5,478 nucleotides of DNA from Bacteroidota bacterium. Its GTDB lineage: Bacteria; Bacteroidota; Bacteroidia; Chitinophagales; Chitinophagaceae. Under the pieces are notes generated by a model, which did no database searches, had not been told where the DNA came from, and saw nothing but the letters and a program-made list of their open reading frames with translations. The DNA lies in assembly GCA_023386855.1 (NCBI GenBank), contig JAEWIW010000370.1:1-5478 (forward strand), written 5' to 3'. Shown piece after piece: positions 1 through 5,478 of the stretch (the stretch's first letter is position 1; every line of letters begins with the position of its first letter). The position numbers and the translations under genes are program-made.

Positions 1-21
1 TATTTAGTGGTTGTATCGCAT

Positions 22-56
22 AAAAATGCCCGGGATCACTTGCAGATACCCGGGCA
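22..56 (-). terminator. Rho-independent terminator of the susC-susD operon
   Basis: Read on the minus strand, an 8-bp GC-rich stem (TGCCCGGG, plus-strand arms 27-34 and 49-56) is extended by 3 more pairs (35-37 with 45-47) after a one-base bulge at 48. The loop is 7 bases (38-44). Immediately downstream in the direction of transcription are five T residues (plus-strand AAAAA, 22-26). A strong hairpin followed by a U-run is the classic intrinsic terminator. It lies 41 bases beyond the susD stop codon, so most transcripts from the susC promoter should end here. On the plus strand the hairpin is not followed by T's, so it works in one direction only. Confidence 0.9.
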
Positions 57-97
57 GTAGAGAGAATCACACTCAAAACTAACGATTGCAAAAACTA

Positions 98-1879
98 TTA
101 TGGATGATCCCATTCAGGATTCTGCACAAGATTAGTATTCATTAAAAGCTCATTGTATGGCAACGGGCCATAGTATTTATAATCGGGATATTCCCTAACT
201 GTATTTACATGGTACAATAGCCTTCCTTTATCTCCTTCAGATAATGCTGCAATACCATTATTGATCCTGAAATAATATACTCCAGCAACAGGATTGGCAG
301 GGGGCGTTGTTACGAAGGCAACATCCAGGCGGCCATCCTCATTCAGGTCGAGCAACTGACCTTCCTGAGGCACATAGATCCCATCCTTTTCTTTCTCCAA
401 TAGCTTTCCTGCCTTCCATCTTTTAAGATCAGTATACCTTGTTCCTTCAGCCGCCAGCTCAATAGCTCTTTCCCTTCTTACTTCCATAATCGCAATTGAG
501 TTGATACCAGGATAAAAATTTTCTACCATATAAGGATCAAGTGTCTGGGGCATTGATACATCTGCAATACCAGCACGGTCTCTTAACAGAGCAATGGTTT
601 TATTCCAGTCATCCATGGTAAATGTCCCAAGCTCGGCTTTGGCTTCTGCATAATTCAATAATACTTCTGCATATCGAATTACCGGGATAGAATTATAACT
701 GTTGCCTACAAGATCCAGCTTTGGATCATCCAATGAAAACTTCATGATCTGGTATCCTGTAACTGCTGCCGCCGCAAGGTAGGGTGGGGCCAGTGTTCCG
801 TCGCCACGCTTAAAACCTGGTGTGCGTATGGTTTGTGCCAACCTCGCATCTCTTCCCATTACCTCATCCTGGAATTCAATAGTGTTATATCCTGGCATAT
901 CTGTAAACCTGCTTCCATCTATATTCAGGTAAGTATTGATAAAGCGTTTTACAAATGAAGGCTGGTATTTTCCATAATCCGAGAAAAATCCCGTTGCATT
1001 ATGGTACACTTTCATACCATCATTATAAATCCTTGCCAGGATCACTTCATTGGTAAGGGGCGACTGGCTTATAAAAAGATTACGATAATCTTTTGTGGGG
1101 TTGTTGGTATCATTCAATCCATACACCCCGCTTTCCATCAATTCCAAAGCAGCATCCGCAGCTTCCTGCAACCAGAAATCAGCTGTTCCCTGCAAGCCAA
1201 GTTCATCATGGTATTTCCTGAAGGTGCCTTCGTATAAACATATCCTTGATTTTAATGCCAGTGCTGTCCATTTTGAAATAGTGGATGAAGTTGAACTCTT
1301 CGTTTCTGTTACATTCGCGATGGCAAAATCAAGATCTGCAAGCACCGAATCCATCACAAGGGTTCTTGGATCGCGCGCTTTATAAAGGTCGGGATCCGCA
1401 GACGACAACACCTTACCAAACCAGGGAACATCGCCGAACATGTTCACTTTATCATAGTAGAACCATGCCCTGAAAAAACGTGCAATGCCGGCGAAGTTAT
1501 TTTTCTTTGCTTCTTCAATGGGCGCTTCCTTGTAGTGCGCCAGGAAATAATTGATATTCCTGAGGTCGCCCCAATACCATCCCTGTGCATCCCTGCTGGT
1601 AAACCCACCACTCAGGTAATTGTTCTTCTGGTCCCAAACCGTAATATCGCTGAGAATATTTCCATGAAGATAGTAGCCCTGGATAGATCCGGATTCGCCA
1701 TAAATAGCTTGCGCTGATGGAACCATCTGGTAGAAAGAGTTTACATATAACTGCAGGTCCTGTTCAGTGGCAAATGCCTGCGTTGGCGTAAGAGAATCCA
1801 ATGGATATTTCTCCAGGCTTTTCTTACAGGAAAAGAAAAACATTATACCCGCGAGAAGTAAAAAATTATATCTGGTCAT
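98..1879 (-). CDS. SusD/RagB family outer-membrane nutrient-binding lipoprotein
   Basis: This 593-residue protein is the surface lipoprotein that caps its SusC partner and binds the nutrient before import. A short lipoprotein signal is visible: a hydrophobic stretch at residues 6-16 and a lipobox-like FFSC with the lipidated cysteine at Cys18, followed by KK. The N-terminal SusD-like part carries the family pattern ARFFRAWFYYD...FGDVPW (133-153). The C-terminal part (from about 290) has IRYAEVLLNYAEAKAELG (401-418), RRERAIELAAEGTRYTDLKRW (468-488) and the terminal NTNLVQNPEW (581-590), all typical of SusD/RagB. The length is normal and the gene looks intact. An EF-hand-like loop, DLNEDGRLDV, sits at 511-520. 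The start at 1879 is fixed by the signal peptide. The leader is A/T-rich with no Shine-Dalgarno site. The gene ends in TAA followed in frame by TAG. It lies 26 bases after susC, so co-transcription is expected. The ligand is unknown. Confidence 0.95.
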   Translation of the reverse strand: MTRYNFLLLAGIMFFFSCKKSLEKYPLDSLTPTQAFATEQDLQLYVNSFYQMVPSAQAIYGESGSIQGYYLHGNILSDITVWDQKNNYLSGGFTSRDAQGWYWGDLRNINYFLAHYKEAPIEEAKKNNFAGIARFFRAWFYYDKVNMFGDVPWFGKVLSSADPDLYKARDPRTLVMDSVLADLDFAIANVTETKSSTSSTISKWTALALKSRICLYEGTFRKYHDELGLQGTADFWLQEAADAALELMESGVYGLNDTNNPTKDYRNLFISQSPLTNEVILARIYNDGMKVYHNATGFFSDYGKYQPSFVKRFINTYLNIDGSRFTDMPGYNTIEFQDEVMGRDARLAQTIRTPGFKRGDGTLAPPYLAAAAVTGYQIMKFSLDDPKLDLVGNSYNSIPVIRYAEVLLNYAEAKAELGTFTMDDWNKTIALLRDRAGIADVSMPQTLDPYMVENFYPGINSIAIMEVRRERAIELAAEGTRYTDLKRWKAGKLLEKEKDGIYVPQEGQLLDLNEDGRLDVAFVTTPPANPVAGVYYFRINNGIAALSEGDKGRLLYHVNTVREYPDYKYYGPLPYNELLMNTNLVQNPEWDHP

Positions 1880-1905
1880 TTTAAAAATCTTAAGGTTAGG
1901 AATGA

Positions 1906-4900
1906 TTACAGGGTCACATTTAAACCAAAGGTGACAGATTTGAGTCCCGGGTAATTATTACTGTTATACCGCTGGCCACTTTCAAAATCAAGCGTCTCCA
2001 CGTCGATTCCTTTTGCAATCTTATACAATGGTGATGTCGTCCAGATATTCTGCCCGGAAACATACACTTCAATATTGGTCAGCCCCACCCGTGAAAGAAT
2101 TTTTGTGGGAATGGTATAACCTAAAGTGATATTTTTCAGGCGTAAATAGCTAACGTCCTGCAGGAACCTTGTTTGTGGCTGAAGTGAACGGTCGCCATAC
2201 ACCAGCGGACCACGGTATCTTGGCCAGTAAGAATTCGGATCACCGCCGTTAAGTGTCCAGTTATTTTCAAGGGTATGTTTTGGAATGGAAGCATACCATA
2301 CATTGTATTGGCCCCAGAACTCAGTTGTATTAAAATACCAGTCGCGTTTACCGATACCCTGGAAGAATGCGGACAGGCTGAAATTATTCCAACCCACATT
2401 GGCAGTAATGCCATACATATAACGTGGTCTTGAATTACCGATCACATTCCAGTCACCATGATCATCCAATGTGCGTTTACCTTTATTGATAACACCATCA
2501 CCATTCAGGTCACGGAATTTAAGATCACCTGGAAGTATCTTGTTTCCGCCAGACACCTGCACAAAACTCTGGTCAGCATGTTTATCAATATCTTCCTGTG
2601 AAGTAAAGATTCCTTCTGTGGTATATCCCCAGATATCACCCACCTTCTGGCCTACATAATAATTGGTGATAAAAGTGTATGGTTCAGGACTAATCAAATC
2701 ACCTGGATTATTATACTTGGTGATATGCGAAACGTTATCACCAAGGGTAACACGTATACCATAGCTCAATGGTTTGGCAAAATTGATCTTATCTTTCCAG
2801 TTAACGGATACTTCAAAACCTTTTGTTTCAAGGTCGGCATAGTTACCTCTGGGAACACCTGCGCCAAATACAGCAGGTAAACTTGGACCGGCAGTTACCA
2901 TGTCATAGGTTTTCCTGTTATATATATCCAGGGTAGCAGTTAAACGTGAATTCAGTACGGACAGGTCGAGCCCGAAATTGAGCGTGGTAGCTGTTTCCCA
3001 GGTGAAATTATCGGCCAGCGCAGCAGGGCTGCTGATATAAGAAGGTCTTCCACCGTTGATAATTACTGGAGATGTATTTGCTCTTAATTGTTCGAGATAT
3101 AAATAAGGACTGATCTGGCTATTACCCAGGGAACCATAAGATGCTCTTACCTTAAGGTCATTCAACCAGTTCACATTATCCTTCAGGAAAGATTCCTCAG
3201 CAATCCTCCATCCTAATGATACTGAAGGGAAGAAACCAAATTGCTTTGATTGAGGAAACTTGGATGAACCATCATACCTTCCATTCAGTTCAAGCAGGTA
3301 TTTATCGTTATATGCATAATTTATCCTGGAAAACAAACCATTATTAGCCCATTCATTTCCACCACCGGAAATATTTCGGTTCTCTCCAACAGTAAGGTTG
3401 AAATCATTAAGCTCCGGGATTAACAGGTCATTTCTTGAAACACCGAGACGCTCATACCTGCTCTCCTCGTAATTGTTACCAACAAGGATCTTGAAATAGT
3501 GCTTCCCAAATGTTTCTGCATAATCAGCATAAAAATTGTAAGACAGGTAACGCCAACGGTCAATATATTTTGCCAACTGGCTTGTATTTGCAGTACTGAT
3601 CTGCCCCGGCTTTACACTATAGGAGATGGGCACTATTTTATCATCAACGTCCCTGTTCGTATGCTGGTAAGTAAAATCTCCCTTGATGTTTAACTTGTTT
3701 TTGAAAAAGCTGGCTACAAATCCTGCATTGTTCTGCTGGAAAGTCTGCTTTGTCCTTACTTCATTACCACCCAGTAATGCTCCTGCACTGTTGGCATAGG
3801 TCTGGGTCATTGTTCCGTCAGGATTGAATGGCATGGCAAGTGGCGTACCATTACCATAGATATTGAGCGATTGCCAGATGTTGAACCGGAAAGGATCGGT
3901 ATAATTATAGCTTGAAAAACTGCTACCGGCATTTACTTTAAGCCAGTCTGTAACCTGTACTCCTCCTTTAACACGGAAATCATATTTCTTATATTCATCA
4001 GCACGATCTTTAAAGATACCATCCTGCTTATAAATTCTTCCAGAGATCATGTAATCAGTTTTATCATTACCACCGGATAGACTTACTGAGTTTTCAATTG
4101 AAGGAATGCTGCTCCTGTATAATTCCCTGTACCAATCAGTACTACCATAGTAAGTATAGTTTCCATTAACAGGGTTAACAGTAATATCAGGAAGTTCACC
4201 AGGGTGTTCCGACCTGTACTTCAATGAATCAAGGTAAGAATCGGAAAAGGGAAGTCCACTGGAACCAATAGATGAAGGCGTTTGCGAGTAGTCATACCAT
4301 CCTCCATAAGATTCCTTGTACATTTTTGCCCATGTATAACCATCCGTTACAACATCAGGTTTATTGATGGGTTTGCTCACTGTATAATTTGAAGAGAAAG
4401 TAATACGCTGTCTACCTTTACCAGGATTTTTTGTAGTGATCAGGATAACACCAAATGCACCTCTTGAACCATAGATGGAAGCAGATGCAGCATCTTTTAA
4501 TACGGTAACACTGGCAATATCGGCAGGATTGATATTGCGGGGATCACCAACAACACCATCAATAAGTATCAATGCTTCACCACCTGCACCAATGGAAGTT
4601 AATCCACGGATATTCCATTCAGGATTGGCCGTTGGCCTTCCACTGGTATAATTGATATTAAGGTTAGGAATGGCGCCTTCAAGGGCCCGACTGATATTAG
4701 GAACAGGACGGTTTTCAAAATATTCAGTACCGATCTGGTCAACAGCACCGGTAAGGTTGGCTTTCTTCTGGCTGCCATAACCCACCACCACAACTTCATC
4801 TAGCTTCACTGAACCTTCAGACATAATAACCTCGACCATCGACCTTCCTCTCACGGGGATTTCCTGGCGGGCAAAGCCAATATTGGAGAACACAAGGGTG

Positions 4901-5163
4901 TCGGATGATCTAACTCCCGCAAGCGTAAAATTTCCTCTTGCGTCCGTTGCAGTTGCCAGGTCACGACCCTTGACCTCGATGGTTACGCCTACCAGCGCAT
5001 TTCCATCTGCGGACTTAACGGTGCCGCTAAGCACATCCTGCGCAAAACTGCTGGCAGATGACAGGAAGAAAAATAGCAGGAAAAATAAAGATTTAAAAGA
5101 ACCCGGATACCGCAACCGAAAGGAATAAAAGCCGGATGGGATCAATGTTTGAGGACTTCTCAT
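1906..5163 (-). CDS. SusC/RagA family TonB-dependent outer-membrane transporter
   Basis: This 1085-residue protein is the 22-strand barrel type that imports SusD-captured substrates using TonB energy. The order is: signal peptide (hydrophobic core about 26-34, probable cleavage after SFA at 41); a carboxypeptidase-regulatory-like beta-sandwich domain (about 45-115, starting LSGTVKSADG); the LDEVVVVGYG segment (121-130) that includes the TonB-box region; and the plug (about 131-245) with NIRG (184-187), LIDGV (200-204) and VLKDAASASIYGSR (221-234). The beta-barrel runs from about 250 to the C-terminus. Late family motifs are DLNGDGVIN (885-893), DVSYLRLKNITLGYTIP (1003-1019) and NNYPGLKS followed by the last strand. 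The final residue is Leu, not the aromatic residue usual for outer-membrane barrels. There is no STN domain, so direct signalling to an anti-sigma factor is not expected. The 25-residue stretch before the hydrophobic core is long for a signal peptide, but no ATG, GTG or TTG lies just before the core. It is the first gene of the operon. Its substrate is not evident. Confidence 0.96.
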   Translation of the reverse strand: MRSPQTLIPSGFYSFRLRYPGSFKSLFFLLFFFLSSASSFAQDVLSGTVKSADGNALVGVTIEVKGRDLATATDARGNFTLAGVRSSDTLVFSNIGFARQEIPVRGRSMVEVIMSEGSVKLDEVVVVGYGSQKKANLTGAVDQIGTEYFENRPVPNISRALEGAIPNLNINYTSGRPTANPEWNIRGLTSIGAGGEALILIDGVVGDPRNINPADIASVTVLKDAASASIYGSRGAFGVILITTKNPGKGRQRITFSSNYTVSKPINKPDVVTDGYTWAKMYKESYGGWYDYSQTPSSIGSSGLPFSDSYLDSLKYRSEHPGELPDITVNPVNGNYTYYGSTDWYRELYRSSIPSIENSVSLSGGNDKTDYMISGRIYKQDGIFKDRADEYKKYDFRVKGGVQVTDWLKVNAGSSFSSYNYTDPFRFNIWQSLNIYGNGTPLAMPFNPDGTMTQTYANSAGALLGGNEVRTKQTFQQNNAGFVASFFKNKLNIKGDFTYQHTNRDVDDKIVPISYSVKPGQISTANTSQLAKYIDRWRYLSYNFYADYAETFGKHYFKILVGNNYEESRYERLGVSRNDLLIPELNDFNLTVGENRNISGGGNEWANNGLFSRINYAYNDKYLLELNGRYDGSSKFPQSKQFGFFPSVSLGWRIAEESFLKDNVNWLNDLKVRASYGSLGNSQISPYLYLEQLRANTSPVIINGGRPSYISSPAALADNFTWETATTLNFGLDLSVLNSRLTATLDIYNRKTYDMVTAGPSLPAVFGAGVPRGNYADLETKGFEVSVNWKDKINFAKPLSYGIRVTLGDNVSHITKYNNPGDLISPEPYTFITNYYVGQKVGDIWGYTTEGIFTSQEDIDKHADQSFVQVSGGNKILPGDLKFRDLNGDGVINKGKRTLDDHGDWNVIGNSRPRYMYGITANVGWNNFSLSAFFQGIGKRDWYFNTTEFWGQYNVWYASIPKHTLENNWTLNGGDPNSYWPRYRGPLVYGDRSLQPQTRFLQDVSYLRLKNITLGYTIPTKILSRVGLTNIEVYVSGQNIWTTSPLYKIAKGIDVETLDFESGQRYNSNNYPGLKSVTFGLNVTL

Positions 5164-5242
5164 GACAGGCAGTTTAATAGTTAGTTTGAAACGGAAAATC
5201 GAGAACCTAAACCCGAAAGAAAATAAATATGTCGTACATTTG
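5164..5242 (-). other. Putative 5' untranslated leader of susC
   Basis: About 79 bases separate the susC start codon from the transcription start inferred from the -7 box at 5249-5256. I see no Shine-Dalgarno sequence before the ATG (the preceding bases on the minus strand are ACTGCCTGTC), which is normal for Bacteroidota. No convincing hairpin, riboswitch or small ORF is visible. The extent of the leader is an inference from the promoter motif. Confidence 0.4.
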
Positions 5243-5253
5243 TATAACCAAAT
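5238..5253. promoter_or_regulatory. Putative operator for a FadR/FCD-type GntR regulator
   Basis: The sequence ATTTGTATAACCAAAT is an interrupted inverted repeat with arms ATTTG and CAAAT and a 6-base spacer. Its core TTGTATAACCA (5240-5250) matches the TNGTNNNACNA pattern bound by FadR/LldR/PdhR-type GntR regulators. A gene that looks like such a regulator begins 128 bases to the right, and these regulators commonly bind the divergent promoter region next to their own gene. The site overlaps the susC -7 box, which predicts repression relieved by a small metabolite. The match is seen directly. The pairing with this regulator is inferred. Confidence 0.6.
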
Positions 5254-5256
5254 ATA
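5249..5256 (-). promoter_or_regulatory. Candidate susC promoter, Bacteroidota-type -7 box
   Basis: On the minus strand this reads TATATTTG, an exact match to the Bacteroidota primary-sigma -7 consensus TAnnTTTG. The expected -33 region falls about 20 bases upstream, in a T-run near 5272-5279 (TTTTTTT on the minus strand), which is only a weak match to the TTTG consensus. A TTGG at 5285-5288 is too far away to serve. The inferred transcription start is near 5242, giving a leader of about 80 bases. The box shares its first two bases (5249-5250) with the putative GntR operator, so regulator binding would block polymerase. Confidence 0.6.
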
Positions 5257-5296
5257 GTACTTATTTATTTTAAAAAAAGTTTTGCCAAGTTTTTTC

Positions 5297-5304
5297 TAAT
5301 TTTG
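5297..5304 (+). promoter_or_regulatory. Candidate promoter of the GntR regulator gene, -7 box
   Basis: TAATTTTG matches the Bacteroidota -7 consensus TAnnTTTG exactly. It would start transcription near 5311 and leave a leader of about 70 bases before the ATG at 5382. No good -33 element stands at the usual distance, where an A-run lies; TTTTG at 5280-5284 is too close (12-base spacer). Together with the leftward box at 5249-5256 this gives a back-to-back arrangement whose upstream regions share the A/T tract at about 5261-5280. The region 5305-5381 holds no further recognisable element. Confidence 0.5.
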
Positions 5305-5381
5305 AAAACCTGTTAGTTTTTCTTCCAGCGTGGTTGCCGTAAACAACAATTATTCTAACTTCTTACTTCATTTATTGACTT

Positions 5382-5478
5382 ATGCTGCTTAATAAAATAA
5401 AGCCGATAGAAAACCTGACCCAGGTGGATAAAATTGAAAAAACCTTACAGGAATATTTCGAATCGGCCAACCTGCAAC
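5382..5478 (+). CDS. GntR family transcriptional regulator, FadR/FCD type (5' end only)
   Basis: Only the first 32 codons are present; the gene runs off the window. The peptide begins MLLNKIKPIENLTQVDKIEK and continues with TLQEYFESANLQ. This matches the N-terminal lead-in and first helix of the GntR winged-helix domain in Bacteroidota FadR-type proteins, where a P-IE-x(3)-Q-V-x-K-IE-x-x-L pattern comes before the usual PGDxLPsE segment, here beyond the edge. The ATG at 5382 is the first possible start, because an in-frame TGA lies at 5376-5378. Full-length relatives have about 220-240 residues, with a C-terminal FCD domain that binds a carboxylate or sugar-acid effector. The gene is divergent from susC, and an operator-like site lies between them, so it is the likely local regulator. 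The family is inferred from a short segment. The effector cannot be named. Confidence 0.75.
   Translation, partial: MLLNKIKPIENLTQVDKIEKTLQEYFESANLQ

Noticed and set aside
1001..1717. Several plus-strand open frames of 60-96 codons opposite the susD gene
   Set aside because: They lie wholly inside the well-supported susD coding sequence, overlap one another in different frames and show no recognisable domain; they are antisense shadows.
2136..2414. Minus-strand 92-codon open frame within susC
   Set aside because: It is an out-of-frame reading of the barrel-coding region; the susC frame carries all the family motifs there.
4599..5128. Open frames on both strands over the plug and signal-peptide region of susC
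   Set aside because: They are alternative-frame translations of conserved SusC codons, with no domain or start context of their own.
5164..5242. Riboswitch or structured leader upstream of susC
   Set aside because: The region is short and low in GC, with no stable stem or known aptamer pattern visible.
5285..5288. TTGG on the minus strand as a -33 element for susC
   Set aside because: It stands 28 bases from the -7 box, well beyond the usual spacing of about 19-21 bases.
5323..5355. Possible second operator or hairpin in the GntR leader (GTTG and CAAC around 5333-5347)
   Set aside because: The arms are only 4 bases with a 7-base gap and do not fit the TNGTNNNACNA pattern; chance is sufficient.

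Overview
This window is a compact SusC/SusD nutrient-uptake locus from a member of the Bacteroidota, most likely a Chitinophagaceae-type soil or environmental bacterium. That placement rests on three things: the SusC/RagA plus SusD/RagB pair, Bacteroidota-type -7 promoter motifs (TAnnTTTG), and gene starts with A/T-rich leaders instead of Shine-Dalgarno sites. Genus is not resolvable from the sequence.

Layout from left to right: positions 1-21 hold nothing recognisable. A clear intrinsic terminator for leftward transcription lies at 22-56. Next comes a susD-like lipoprotein gene (98-1879, minus), 26 untranslated bases, and a susC-like TonB-dependent outer-membrane transporter gene (1906-5163, minus). 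A 218-base divergent intergenic region (5164-5381) carries candidate promoters for both directions and a GntR-type operator. The 5' end of a rightward FadR/FCD-type GntR regulator gene starts at 5382 and is cut by the window edge.

The genes can be read as one unit. The SusC barrel and its SusD lid bind and import an oligomeric or otherwise bulky nutrient across the outer membrane, and the divergent GntR regulator probably controls the pair. The support is a match to the FadR/LldR/PdhR-type operator pattern (TNGTNNNACNA) at 5240-5250, which overlaps the best candidate -7 box for susC. The transporter has no N-terminal STN signalling domain, so ECF-sigma/anti-sigma control is unlikely. The substrate cannot be deduced, because no enzyme gene lies in the window and the terminator closes the operon right after susD.

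I see no novel system, mobile element, CRISPR array, tRNA or rRNA here. The most informative part is the regulatory intergenic region.
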